Source of the DNA: Ferruginibacter albus
GTDB taxonomy: Bacteria > Bacteroidota > Bacteroidia > Chitinophagales > Chitinophagaceae
Direction of reading: 5' to 3'
DNA: 64,000 bases
Assembly: GCF_020042285.1 (NCBI RefSeq)
Contig: NZ_CP083388.1
Span: 620,001-684,000 of the forward strand
In this document: positions 44,401-52,184 of the stretch, in pieces
Layout: every line of letters begins with the position of its first letter
Position numbering within the stretch: position 1 is the stretch's first letter
Made by a program: the position numbers and the translations under genes
The notes under the pieces: model-generated
Database searches by the model: none
Seen by the model: only the letters and a program-made list of their open reading frames with translations
What the model was told of the DNA's origin: nothing

Positions 44401-46623
44401 CCAACTAACCTGGCAGCGCAGTTATTGTCCAACGGCTCTGTACAATTAACATGGAAAGATGTTTCTAATAATGAAGATAACTTCTTAGTGTCTCGTTCTA
44501 CTACAGCAACAGGTACATATACTACATTAAATGCGGGAGCAACCAATGCCGGTGATACCTCTTATATTGATGCAACTGCTTTAGGCAATACTACTTACTA
44601 TTATAAAGTAGCGGCAAGTAATGCAGGTGGTTCAGCATCATCTCCTGCGGTTACTATTACTACAGTGAATAAGATACCTGCCTTGGCAGTATTGAAAGAT
44701 ACTTCTATAAAAGGTGGTGTAAGCGCAACAATAAATGTAACAGCAACAGATGATCCAAGTAATACATTAACAACAACTGTTACCGGATTACCATCATTTG
44801 CAACTTATACAAGTACAGGAAACGGAACAGGTAAAATAGCTGTTGCACCAACTGTAAATGACCTGGGTATTTATAAAAATGTAATCGTTAAAGTGTCCGA
44901 TAATTTTGGTGCAAGTGTTGTCGATACATTTAATATTTATGTAGTGGATAGTGCACTTCGTACAGTGTACATCAATTTTGGCCCTTCGGATGCAACACCA
45001 CAGGCAAGACCATGGAATAATTATTTAACGTATCCGTTTGTAAACTTCCCATTAACAGGTTTATTGGATGATAATAATGTAAATACCGGTTTCAGTATCA
45101 AATTAAATGATCAATGGGAAAATAATTTCAATATTGGAATGGTTACAGGCGATAACAGCGGTGTTGTTCCTGATAATGTAATGAAAGGTAGTATTGAAAC
45201 TTCTGATACATTGCCACATGTAATTGAGATTGGAGGATTGAATCCTGCTAAAAAATATGATATAGGCATTGTTAGCAGCTTTGACGGAGGTGTGGATGCA
45301 ACAGCTACTTATACAAGCGGAACTGCAAGTGTAACATTTAACGGAATGTATAACAGCAATACAGTTGCTTACCTGAACGGATTAACACCGAATGCTTCAG
45401 GAATTATACAGGTAACGGCTAAGAAGGCTGCATCAGCAACCTATATGAATCTGAATGCAATAGAAATACATGAGTATGTTGCAACAACTACTCCTGTACG
45501 TCCATTTAATTTGATAGCAGAGTCTATTTTAAGTACAAGCCAGATCAAATTAACATGGAGTGACAGAAGCACAAATGAAACAGGATTCCAGATCTATCGT
45601 GCTACATCACAAACCGGTACATATTCATTGGTTACAACAACGAGCCCTGGTGTTACTACGTATACGAACACAGGCTTAACTGCTAATACACGTTACTATT
45701 ATAAAGTAAGAGCTATTAATGGTTCAACCATCAGTAGCAACTACAGTAATATAGCATCAGAAGTATTGCCGGTTAATATTGTGTATATTAATTTAAATGC
45801 AAGCTCGGCACAAAATGCACCTTCACCATGGAACAATACAAGTGGTCCATCTACACAAGGTTTGGCATTCCCGAATTTGATAAATGGTTCTGCTGTTAAT
45901 ACCGGCTTCCAGATGACAATCACGAAAGCCTTGAATGGTGCAGGTTTTGCTGGATCAACAGTGAGCAATGGTTTATTCCCTGCAAACGTTATGACCAGCA
46001 ACTACTGGACAGATGCAAGCCAGCATTCAGAAGTTAAATTTGATAACCTGGATGTTCGTAAGAAATATCGTATAGGCATCTTCGGTAGTGCGATCAACTT
46101 TGGTTACTTCCTGGCTAACTATAGTTGCAATGGAAAAACAGTTCAGTTGAACAGCTATAATAACAGCACTAAGATTGTTTACCTGGATAATTTAACTCCG
46201 AACCAGGATGGTGAATTGTATATTGATATTACACCTGAAACGGGTTATCCATATTGCTTCACCAGTGCATTCACTATTGAGTACTTTGATGATGTGACAG
46301 CACCGGTATTACCGATCTTAAACAGACCAATTGCTGAAACGGAAGAAACAGTTCCTGTAGCAGATGTAAATGTTTATCCAAATCCATTTACTGATCATTT
46401 AACTGTTGAGTTGAATAGTAAAGATGCAGGTAGAACAGCATTAGGATTGTATGATATATCCGGTCGTTTGTTATACAGACAAGAAGTAACAAAAGGAGAA
46501 GGCAAGCAAACCTTCAATATTAATATACCGAATGCGGCAAGCTTAAAAACGGGTAATTACATCTTTAATGTAAATATCGATGGCAAGCTGAATAAGTCAG
46601 TGATATTGTTGAAAGGAAATTAA
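38467..46623 (+). CDS. Giant secreted esterase-like/adhesin protein with T9SS type A sorting domain
   Basis: 2718 residues. Signal peptide about 1-23. Next an alpha/beta-hydrolase domain (about 60-275): VFVFIHGAGEYG near 88, nucleophile elbow GLSGGG with Ser170, candidate acid Asp221 and His253 in PTLGHDTW. Then three Fn3 domains (447-543, 545-629, 639-720), a LamG-like domain (722-945), Fn3 (954-1043) and two Ig/cadherin-like sandwiches (1049-1236). From 1237 comes a block of five modules of about 175 residues with APWNN/PWNN starts (1237, 1515, 1792, 2162, 2436), mostly separated by Fn3 domains. The end (about 2629-2718) is a type A sorting domain with VYPNPFTDHLTVEL. It probably binds and processes a polysaccharide or ester-linked polymer at the cell surface. 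Confidence 0.85.
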   Translation: MKNFLLAVLTLVTIGLTSQYANGQAGVLKPNDAYAPFPSTVPAYGSIAKWSNSSKSNTYGFQSYYFNGMAFRLKFPKSYSAGDNKTYPVFVFIHGAGEYGTIYDNNQQLYWGGQLHAQAVDNGKFDGFLLYPQSTSGWLQPYAGVIFGVLDSMIKYIKADPDRVIVSGLSGGGQATWDFLNVTYSPKIAAAIPLSAAKADDIQYFPDAITIPVWMSNGGVDNDPAPPTATQVVDTFTNLGGNIKQSFYPTLGHDTWESVWADADYFPFLNRQNKTNPLVYFQETQFCNGQVNARLALQPGFFAYQWMKDSVMIDTAVSSQLLVTQFGTYVGRYKRTETSDWSSWSPTPVVISPKSPSITPLVQVNGPYSNVLPSPDGNTTTVPLTAVGNYASYEWHKVDNGDTIVGSAKTLNAAIGQYQLKAADQSGCSSGFSAIFKVVNANGANGPDKVVNVTGAALSKTSIQLDWNDNPNPAYNETAFEIYRSTTSGAGYQLVAVKNADVLTHVDLDLTPGTKYYYIIRSVNNNGASPISNEVSVTTQADVTAPTAPSGLVLTASTSTTASLSWNTSTDDVGVYRYDIYINGVKSYSTASTDFTVVNLTANTLYAFTVKARDIVGNVSPASNQVVVGPVVTSSIPTKPSALNVTATSYNKISLSWTDNSSNETGFEIVRSTDRVNYTPLTTVTAGTASFVDSIGLSASTKYWYKVRAINANGASAFVTTFEAGWNFNGDLTDASGNGYTLTPTGTTTYSTDKVEGTNAVSLDGSTQYFDLANSTTFPNNSITARTISVWVKPTAATISGSNKIIYDLGSSTVGIGLRFNSGALQAGVAGSILLHYTAVVNNIATDANWVSNGWNHIVVVYNTNTLQLYVNKVLKATTSLGVSSLGTSTTGFRIGATNSTNAFSSAATSTNYAGLIDDFEMISEPLNATGVTALYNQTYAAATTSALPSVPAAPTSLVAQATSTTKVSVSFTDNANNETGFEVYRSVTDTGNFKILTTLTAGSNGFTDSTVFPNAIYYYKVRAIGIGGSSAFSNIDSASTIIITVNHPPVIAPVADFTLRYDASKTVTLTATDADNDPIVFTPLSAPSFAVFTNGVSGTATMQVGPTSIADTGVYTISVVAKDNHAATDTITFKVTVNANYLPTVTAVSNQTVNEADSLSIQITANDQDGNAALVWSLTNAPFFATISGTVNGVATVTFKPNYASSGTYPITLTVLDAAGDTASTTFTLTVVDVTPPTQKIFMDMRYNSPSAPAPWNNITGISSTNLLNSDGQSTTVGLQFLNTPWNAGNASNSTGNNSAIYPDAAIADYFWFGIYGAPETVSFQLTGLDPSAKYNLNLFSSSTWQGAGPNGSTVFTINGVAKSVNANYNLQNTAAFTSLLPDASGNITVAMSKAANTPYGMINDIVLEKQYNDNSVPALPTNVTAQALSNGSVQLTWKDNAFNENNYLVYRATSAAGTYTALNAGATNANDTSFTDATVSAGSTYYYKIEATNANGSSGLTAPVSVTVASIIIPATEKIYMDMRYTTPSASAPWNNITGVTTNNLLNSNGQSTTVGLAFLSTPWNTGNASNSTGNNSGVYPDAAIADYFWFGIYGAPETVSFRLTGLDLSTKYNVTLYSGSNWHGAGTNGTINYTINSVTKSLNAESNVKNTVTFTNLTPDASGYITVALSKGSNTPYGMLNTIMLEKQVNDATAPIMPTNLAAQVLSSGYVKLTWKDFAYNEDNYLVYRATAAAGPYTLLNVGATNANDTSYTDNTTAANTTYYYKIEATNVNGSSGQTAPVTAVIGNLTPPTQKVYMDMRYTTAAAPAPWNNISGVTSAGLLDDQGQATSIGLQFLSTPWNTGNASNSTGNNSGVYSDAAIADYFWFGAYGAPDSVTFRLTGLDAASKYNVTLFSSSTWQGAGPNGTVLFTLNGVQKSIYTEHNLQTTATFSAITPDASGYITIKMNKGSNTPYGMLNDIVLEKQASSSTPPVAPTNLAAQLLSNGSVQLTWKDVSNNEDNFLVSRSTTATGTYTTLNAGATNAGDTSYIDATALGNTTYYYKVAASNAGGSASSPAVTITTVNKIPALAVLKDTSIKGGVSATINVTATDDPSNTLTTTVTGLPSFATYTSTGNGTGKIAVAPTVNDLGIYKNVIVKVSDNFGASVVDTFNIYVVDSALRTVYINFGPSDATPQARPWNNYLTYPFVNFPLTGLLDDNNVNTGFSIKLNDQWENNFNIGMVTGDNSGVVPDNVMKGSIETSDTLPHVIEIGGLNPAKKYDIGIVSSFDGGVDATATYTSGTASVTFNGMYNSNTVAYLNGLTPNASGIIQVTAKKAASATYMNLNAIEIHEYVATTTPVRPFNLIAESILSTSQIKLTWSDRSTNETGFQIYRATSQTGTYSLVTTTSPGVTTYTNTGLTANTRYYYKVRAINGSTISSNYSNIASEVLPVNIVYINLNASSAQNAPSPWNNTSGPSTQGLAFPNLINGSAVNTGFQMTITKALNGAGFAGSTVSNGLFPANVMTSNYWTDASQHSEVKFDNLDVRKKYRIGIFGSAINFGYFLANYSCNGKTVQLNSYNNSTKIVYLDNLTPNQDGELYIDITPETGYPYCFTSAFTIEYFDDVTAPVLPILNRPIAETEETVPVADVNVYPNPFTDHLTVELNSKDAGRTALGLYDISGRLLYRQEVTKGEGKQTFNINIPNAASLKTGNYIFNVNIDGKLNKSVILLKGN
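43146..43208 (+). repeat. 63-nt identical direct repeat, first copy
   Basis: Identical to 43980-44042 inside two adjacent PWNN modules of the giant gene. The flanking bases differ, so the identity is local. Confidence 0.85.
43980..44042 (+). repeat. 63-nt identical direct repeat, second copy
   Basis: Second copy of the stretch at 43146-43208, 834 nt downstream and in the same reading frame. Confidence 0.85.
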
Positions 46624-46645
46624 AATATAAACACACCATTTTATA

Positions 46646-46672
46646 AAGTCCGGCAATGGCCGGACTTTTTTA
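46646..46672 (+). terminator. Intrinsic terminator of the giant gene
   Basis: Stem AAGTCCGGC / GCCGGACTT (perfect 9 bp, loop AATG) followed by a T-rich tract. Confidence 0.9.
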
Positions 46673-46699
46673 TTGATAAGGTTACTATACATTTATACT

Positions 46700-46707
46700 T
46701 AATTTTG
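46700..46707 (+). promoter_or_regulatory. -7 box (TAATTTTG) of the ClC gene
   Basis: Exact TAnnTTTG, 48 nt before the ATG at 46756. Confidence 0.45.
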
Positions 46708-46755
46708 CAGATCGACGCTTTTATCTCATTGCTTCATATCACTTAATTAATTGTA

Positions 46756-48147
46756 ATGTTTTTAATTACTTCACTACGACTCTTTTTTAAACGAAATTTT
46801 GATAAAATAAAAAACCCAAGAGTACGGCTAGGCATATTACAAGCCATACCTTTTTGGGTAGCCTCGATAATAGTTGGTTTGGTGACGGTTTTATATGCAA
46901 AAGTGTTTGCATTGGCAGAACAAACAATGGGAAAGATTTACGACTGGCATCATTGGATAATCTTTATACAGTTACCTTTATTTATGTTGTTGGCGTGGTG
47001 GATAGTACAAAAATTTGCACCGTATTCAAGAGGCAGTGGCATTCCGCAAGTAATGGCAGCAACAGCATTGATAGAAGAAAATCCTAAAACAAATGTTGAG
47101 AAATTATTAAGCATAAAAGTTGCTATCGTAAAAGTAATATCAACTTTATTTATGGCGTTGGGTGGTGCGGCTATAGGAAGAGAAGGTCCTACGATACAAA
47201 TAGCAGGCTCCATTTTTAATTATATTAATAAACTGATTCCTAAAAGTTGGCCTAAATTAAATCGTACCAATATGATTGTTGCGGGAGCTGCTGCAGGGTT
47301 GGCAGCTGCTTTTAATACACCATTAGGAGGAATTGTTTTTGCAGTGGAAGAATTATCAAGGACACATGTAAGTTTTTATCGTACTGCATTATTTTCAGGA
47401 GTGATCATTGCAGGACTAACGGCGCAGGCTATGCTAGGACCATATTTATACTTAGGTTTCCCCGATGTAAGCGGAACCTCCTGGCATATATTATTTTCTA
47501 TTTTATTAGTAGCTGTTATTGCTGGCATTGCAGGAAGTTATTTATGTTCACTGATTATAAAAGTTATACGTTGGAAAGCGAGAGCATTTACTAAAAAATC
47601 GCAGCATGTGTGCTTCGTTTTAGGAGTGGCAGTAATAATGGCATTTCTTACTTTCTTTATCAGCTTTTCTGTTACAGGTTCTGGTAAAGAAATAATGTTG
47701 CAGTTACTGTTTACCAACGATAAGGTATTACCCTGGTATACTTTTCCTTTACGCTTTGTGGGATCTTTATTAAGTTTTACAAGTGGCGCTGCGGGTGGCG
47801 TTTTTGCGCCGGGTTTGGCAGCAGGAGCAACCATTGGCGCATCTATCGGTAATTGGTTTCACTTTCAATCTGCAGATACTAATTTATTGGTGTTGGCAGG
47901 AATGGTCGCTTTCTTAACAGGCATTACTCGTACACCGTTTACATCAGCCATTTTAGTTTTAGAAATGACAGACAGGCATTCAGTGATCTTTTACCTGATG
48001 TTGGCAGGAATGATCGCAGGATTGGCTTCGCTATTGGTCGATCAACATTCTTTTTACGATCATTTAAAACATGATTTTGTTCGCGACTTTAAACGAAAAG
48101 AAATAGAAGAGCAGCAAAAACTTGTTCCTGCGGAAGAAGGCGGATGA
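46756..48147 (+). CDS. ClC family chloride channel / chloride-proton antiporter
   Basis: 463 residues with about ten or more membrane helices. The three selectivity motifs are present: GSGIPQVMAA near residue 94, GREGPTIQIAG near 141 with the gating Glu, and GGVFAPGLAAGATIG near 346. The segment GGIVFAVEELSRTHVSF supplies the inner Glu at the position needed for proton coupling, so antiport is more likely than a pure channel. It has no CBS pair at its C-terminus, which ends in a short basic-acidic tail. It sits in the inner membrane. The gene has its own -7 box and is followed by a bidirectional terminator. Confidence 0.93.
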   Translation: MFLITSLRLFFKRNFDKIKNPRVRLGILQAIPFWVASIIVGLVTVLYAKVFALAEQTMGKIYDWHHWIIFIQLPLFMLLAWWIVQKFAPYSRGSGIPQVMAATALIEENPKTNVEKLLSIKVAIVKVISTLFMALGGAAIGREGPTIQIAGSIFNYINKLIPKSWPKLNRTNMIVAGAAAGLAAAFNTPLGGIVFAVEELSRTHVSFYRTALFSGVIIAGLTAQAMLGPYLYLGFPDVSGTSWHILFSILLVAVIAGIAGSYLCSLIIKVIRWKARAFTKKSQHVCFVLGVAVIMAFLTFFISFSVTGSGKEIMLQLLFTNDKVLPWYTFPLRFVGSLLSFTSGAAGGVFAPGLAAGATIGASIGNWFHFQSADTNLLVLAGMVAFLTGITRTPFTSAILVLEMTDRHSVIFYLMLAGMIAGLASLLVDQHSFYDHLKHDFVRDFKRKEIEEQQKLVPAEEGG

Positions 48148-48165
48148 TCTTATAAATAAAACAAT

Positions 48166-48194
48166 AAACCCTGCAAGCTTAACCTGCAGGGTTT
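48166..48194. terminator. Bidirectional terminator between the ClC gene and the convergent 793-residue-type gene
   Basis: Perfect 10-bp stem AAACCCTGCA / TGCAGGGTTT with loop of 9 nt. The minus-strand side is followed by a T-rich stretch. Confidence 0.75.
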
Positions 48195-48221
48195 ATCATA
48201 ATGCTAATGTGTATCCTGAAA

Positions 48222-50558
48222 TTATCTTCTTCTACCACCACCGCCATTTCCTCTGTTTCCTCCGCCGCTGGTTCTACCTCCTCCACCAACTCTATTGTTG
48301 GAAGGACGTGAAATACCGCCTCCGCCACCAGGAGTAGTTCTTTGCTGTTGAAAATTTTGTACTCGCTGTTGACCTCGTTCACGCATTTGTTGCTGACGGT
48401 TTAAATTGTCTATAGTAGTTCTATTTGTAGTGTTATTGTCTACGTTACGCCATTGATTTTGCTGGCGTTGTTGCCATTGCTGGCTGTTAGTGTTAGGCGT
48501 TGTATTATCTCTTCTATAAACATTTCCATCTCTATCAGTTTGGATATTAGGTTGAGTATTGTTATTGTTGTTTACTCTGGGAGTACCATTCCGGTTAGGA
48601 TTATTTTGTTGTGGACGATTATTAGAACCATTATTAATTGTAGTAGTTGGCCTGTTATTAATAGTGGTCGCAGGTCGATTATTAATGTTTGCAGGCCTAT
48701 TATTTATCGTAGTGCGACGGGCAATACGATTATTTGGATTAAAGACATTATTATTTCTTGTTACTACATCTCTGCGGAAATTGTAAATATTGTTGCTAAC
48801 TCTTGTACGGTTATTTACAACAGCAGGTCTGTTTTGTATGCCGGCTGGTCTTCTTCCATAATAACCATAGCTGCGGTTGGAAGTTCGGATATAGGGAGGA
48901 CGATACACTGAAGGACCCCACCAGCCACCTCTCCATCTGTTCCAGCCACCTGTTCCAAAGCCAACATTAAACCATCCATAATTAAAACTATACCCAATGC
49001 TCCAACCTACCCATGGATTGTAGCGCACACCAAATCCCCATGTGTAAGGACGTGCATAATAATAATTACCCCACCAAGGACGATAATGAAAACCTGTTCC
49101 ATATACTACGGTTGGTCCGTAAATAAATGTATTTAAATATCCGGGAGTATAACCCATATAAACCCAATCAGGCGTGTAATCATAAACATACACATACTTG
49201 ATGTTATATACAGGGCAGCTTGGAGGAATGATGTCTACTTCATCAGGACGGTCTACAGATACTACCCATGGACCTGCCGGTGAACCCGATTCAAACCAAA
49301 CACCGTTATCAACACAGTAGTATTTATCACGGTAACGAATAACTGAACTTTGTGTATTGGTGGCATATTGCATATCGGTTCCCTGGATATTATCAAATTG
49401 CGGATCACCATCGTATGTAACATTTGCAGAAGCTGTATTACGATCAACCTTTGCTGTTTGTGGAATTTGAGCATCCATTACGGCTTCACGGGCAGCATTG
49501 GTTCCCGCAACACTTGCCAACACATTGTCTTTAGGAGAGCCTTCCGGTATATTGGCAAAATCGGCAGGTAAGGCATTGGAGGCTACATATTGCCAGCCGG
49601 TATTTAATTTGGCAGACTTATACCATCTGCCTGAGATCAATACATAATATTGTTGTGAACTTTTATCTAAGAAAATATCATTGGAGCTGTTGTTGGCATA
49701 TGATAAGGATGTTCCATCAATATCGCTGAATGAAGGATTGCCATTGGTTTGTATTAATTCGGCAGGTACTGTACTTACGATCACAGCAGGTGTTATATCG
49801 CTTGAAGAGTCGCTATATCCTGCATCGTCACTATTGGCATTGTCTATGGCTGTTTGTACTGTGTTCAAATTAGCAGGTGTTCTGCTCACGTAAGTGAACG
49901 GTCCACTTGCAGAAGAACCTTTATACCAATGCTTGCCGCCATATAAATAATAATAACTATCAGTATTTTTCACAATGGCATAAGGTGTATTCACTACTGC
50001 ATCCAAGCCCCACTGATCATTGTGCTGTAATTTAGGCTCCCCGTCTATAACTACTAACATAGAAGGCTTGTTGGCATATATTATTGTAGGAGGGTCGTTG
50101 CTTAGATCTTTTGATAATTTCTTTTCTTCAGTATTATTATCAATTGCAGCTAATATTTCATCCTGCGGAAGACTGGGAACTATAGAAGGAATTTGTGTTT
50201 CCAATGCTGTTTTTAAGTAGCTGATGGTATTGGCATCCACATCACTGCTGGAAAATTTAATATTAGGAACTTTTGCAGAAATAATATTTATAAGCCTGTT
50301 GTCTCTGTCTGTCTCCACTGTTTCTACAGCCCAAAATGTTCCGAAAACGGGATCGGTTTTCCCCGACTGCAATAATGAAATGGCAGAGCGTGTTTTTAAA
50401 GTGTTTCCCGAAAAAGATTCAGGATCGGGTTCGTAAATTTTAATTACTGAGCCATCTTGCGTATTAATAGTGCGTGGCCAGTCGTTGTCTTGTGCTTTTG
50501 CATTGCTGAAAACCGCAATAAAAGAAAACAGCAATGATATGCTTCGTAATTTGTTCAT
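48222..50558 (-). CDS. Exported repeat protein with Tyr/Trp/Gly-rich and Asn/Arg/Gly-rich tail
   Basis: 778 residues from the ATG at 50558, which opens a signal peptide (MNKLRSISLLFSFIAVFSNA). The first half contains at least three repeats of about 80-110 residues ending in HWYKGSSASGPF, RWYKSAKLNTGWQYV and VWFESGSPAGPWVV. The centre (about 455-575) is very rich in Tyr, Trp and Gly (VYGTGFHYRPWWGNYYYA). The final 200 residues are low in complexity, rich in Asn, Arg and Thr with repeated NNRPxTTINNRP, and end in Gly-Arg runs. I recall similar proteins named carbohydrate-binding family V/XII, without proof. A role as an extracellular or envelope scaffold is inference. Confidence 0.75.
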   Translation of the reverse strand: MNKLRSISLLFSFIAVFSNAKAQDNDWPRTINTQDGSVIKIYEPDPESFSGNTLKTRSAISLLQSGKTDPVFGTFWAVETVETDRDNRLINIISAKVPNIKFSSSDVDANTISYLKTALETQIPSIVPSLPQDEILAAIDNNTEEKKLSKDLSNDPPTIIYANKPSMLVVIDGEPKLQHNDQWGLDAVVNTPYAIVKNTDSYYYLYGGKHWYKGSSASGPFTYVSRTPANLNTVQTAIDNANSDDAGYSDSSSDITPAVIVSTVPAELIQTNGNPSFSDIDGTSLSYANNSSNDIFLDKSSQQYYVLISGRWYKSAKLNTGWQYVASNALPADFANIPEGSPKDNVLASVAGTNAAREAVMDAQIPQTAKVDRNTASANVTYDGDPQFDNIQGTDMQYATNTQSSVIRYRDKYYCVDNGVWFESGSPAGPWVVSVDRPDEVDIIPPSCPVYNIKYVYVYDYTPDWVYMGYTPGYLNTFIYGPTVVYGTGFHYRPWWGNYYYARPYTWGFGVRYNPWVGWSIGYSFNYGWFNVGFGTGGWNRWRGGWWGPSVYRPPYIRTSNRSYGYYGRRPAGIQNRPAVVNNRTRVSNNIYNFRRDVVTRNNNVFNPNNRIARRTTINNRPANINNRPATTINNRPTTTINNGSNNRPQQNNPNRNGTPRVNNNNNTQPNIQTDRDGNVYRRDNTTPNTNSQQWQQRQQNQWRNVDNNTTNRTTIDNLNRQQQMRERGQQRVQNFQQQRTTPGGGGGISRPSNNRVGGGGRTSGGGNRGNGGGGRRR

Positions 50559-50674
50559 CGTTAATAAAGTTTCGTGTAAAATTATACAACTTACAGACGA
50601 CAACTTTACGGCAAAGTTTAGTTAAGAGCATGCTAATTATGTTAATGTAGCATTCGGAATATCAAAATCGGCGA

Positions 50675-51220
50675 TTACTTATCCTCTTCATGTAGTAAAT
50701 CAGAGTTAAAATAGGTATTTGTAGTTCCTTTAAAAACAGTTCCTAAGGATAGCACCTTATATCCGGAAAAAAGATGAATGACTTCTGTTCCGAACAAAAT
50801 AAAAGAAGAATCATTACAGCTAATGTTTATATGAAACTCTGCGAAAGGATATTGTGTTGTTTTATCAAAAACCAGGTTCACTTTTTTGATCTTATTCCAA
50901 TCAATTCCCAATTTTCCCCCCTTGTTGATTATTTGCTCAAAATTATTTTTATAGTTGAGTTGTGCCGAATCTGCATACAATCTAAAACTATCTAAAAACG
51001 TACTTTTTTCTTCTTCGGGCATGTGCATCACTTTGCACATGATATCTATTAATTCTTTGTAATTAGAACTATCAATATATAGCTTTTTGCATTGTGAAAA
51101 GTCTTTGCTTTTAAATGCCGAAATGATCGAATCGGCTAATTTGGTTGAATCTGAAATTTGTGCGGCAACATCATTTTTAATAAATAAAAACACCAGGAGT
51201 ATAAGTGTAATTTTTTTCAT
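50675..51220 (-). CDS. Exported protein of unknown function
   Basis: 181 residues from the ATG at 51220, chosen over 51226 because it opens the signal peptide cleanly (MKKITLILLVFLFIKNDVAAQ). The mature part is helical with many charged residues at first (SKDFSQCKKLYIDSSNYKELI), then beta strands near 130-170. Two Cys could form a disulfide. No known family seen. It starts in a gap that holds R2 copy 2 upstream. It ends 72 nt upstream of nothing readable and is followed by the repeat protein gene on the same strand, 117 nt away. Confidence 0.6.
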   Translation of the reverse strand: MKKITLILLVFLFIKNDVAAQISDSTKLADSIISAFKSKDFSQCKKLYIDSSNYKELIDIMCKVMHMPEEEKSTFLDSFRLYADSAQLNYKNNFEQIINKGGKLGIDWNKIKKVNLVFDKTTQYPFAEFHINISCNDSSFILFGTEVIHLFSGYKVLSLGTVFKGTTNTYFNSDLLHEEDK

Positions 51221-51301
51221 TATCAACCTTTATTTAGGCAATAAATATACAACGTTGTGTAACGAATTGAAGACGCTGAATAGAAATACAATTGCTTACA
51301 G

Positions 51302-51360
51302 GCTGCCCGATTGAAGCGGCACCGAAGCGCAGCGGAGGTATAGCGAAAAGCGAGAACAAA
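51302..51360 (+). repeat. Dispersed intergenic element R2, copy 2
   Basis: 59 nt: GCTGCCCGATTGAAGCGGCA, CCGAAGCGCAGCGGAGGTAT, AGCGAAAAGCGAGAACAAA. Five differences from copy 1 at 36521. Located 82 nt upstream of a minus-strand gene start. Confidence 0.8.
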
Positions 51361-51458
51361 AGTTTACTAATGATCTGCAGGAGACAGCCCAATAAAAAAG
51401 CATCTGCACTTTAGGTTAGTAAATAAAGTACAAATGCTTGTTGTAAGTATTACTATTT

Positions 51459-51974
51459 TTAAGCTCTGATGCCCACTTTAAAAGCAAGGCTGAAATAAGA
51501 GAATGAATGTGCTTTATTGTCTTTTGTAGAAAAGCGCCACTCCTGTCCATTGGTGAAAGGAGGGTTTTTATGGTTGCCTACTGTTTCGCCCACACCAATA
51601 AAACTATTGGGGCATTCTAAGCGAAAGCCATAAGTTTCATCTTTATGTAAATGAATATTGTTGAGATCAAAGTTGATCCATTTACCGGAATCGTTCTTGC
51701 TTAATTCAACGGTTGCTGAACCTAATTGCTTTCCCCATATTTTTTGTTCGGGGTCGAAAGAATAAATGGTAAGCACAGCTTTCCCCGGCGTGGCAACAAT
51801 GGAAGAATAAATTTCGATGTTGTTAATATCTCCTTCAACCGGCGATTTAAACGTTTGTCCGCCGCTGATGTTTTCCTGGTGTGATGGATGATGACCGATC
51901 CAGGTGGTAGTGTTGTTATTTACTTGTTCTACTGCAGTATTCTGCAATGAGGAATTTTTTGGAAGCGTTGGCAT
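51459..51974 (-). CDS. Jelly-roll-like protein of unknown function
   Basis: 171 residues, no signal peptide. The sequence alternates short strands through its length: GGQTFKSPVEGDINNIEIYSS, GKAVLTIYSFDPEQKIWG, GKWINFDLNNIHLHKDETYGFRLE and a C-terminal SFSYFSLAFKVGIRA. This suggests a galactose-binding-like or related beta-sandwich, similar to domains used for binding sugars or surfaces. I have no firm family name. It is transcribed opposite to recG and may stand alone. An R2 element and a weak inverted repeat lie downstream. Confidence 0.6.
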   Translation of the reverse strand: MPTLPKNSSLQNTAVEQVNNNTTTWIGHHPSHQENISGGQTFKSPVEGDINNIEIYSSIVATPGKAVLTIYSFDPEQKIWGKQLGSATVELSKNDSGKWINFDLNNIHLHKDETYGFRLECPNSFIGVGETVGNHKNPPFTNGQEWRFSTKDNKAHSFSYFSLAFKVGIRA

Positions 51975-52162
51975 TTTGTTATCGTTTTAATAATTAGCAA
52001 ATGTTGTTTCAAAAAGGCAGGAAGGATAATTTTATAACACTTTAAGTTAAACAAATATTATACGAGACTGAAGTTTTTTTGCTAAAGCGCTGTTAATCTT
52101 CATGAATAACTAATTTCATTAACAAACACTGTGAGTACTAATAGTGTAACTGTTTATTAAAA

Positions 52163-52170
52163 TATATTTG
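52163..52170 (+). promoter_or_regulatory. recG: -7 box (TATATTTG) of recG
   Basis: Exact TAnnTTTG, 14 nt before the candidate ATT start at 52185 and 86 nt before the first ATG. Confidence 0.5.
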
Positions 52171-52184
52171 TAAAAATTATAGTT

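Noticed and set aside
48453..48911. Plus-strand open frame of 152 codons rich in Ile/Ser
   Set aside because: Mirror of the Asn/Arg/Thr-rich repeats of the minus-strand gene; low complexity explains the open frame.
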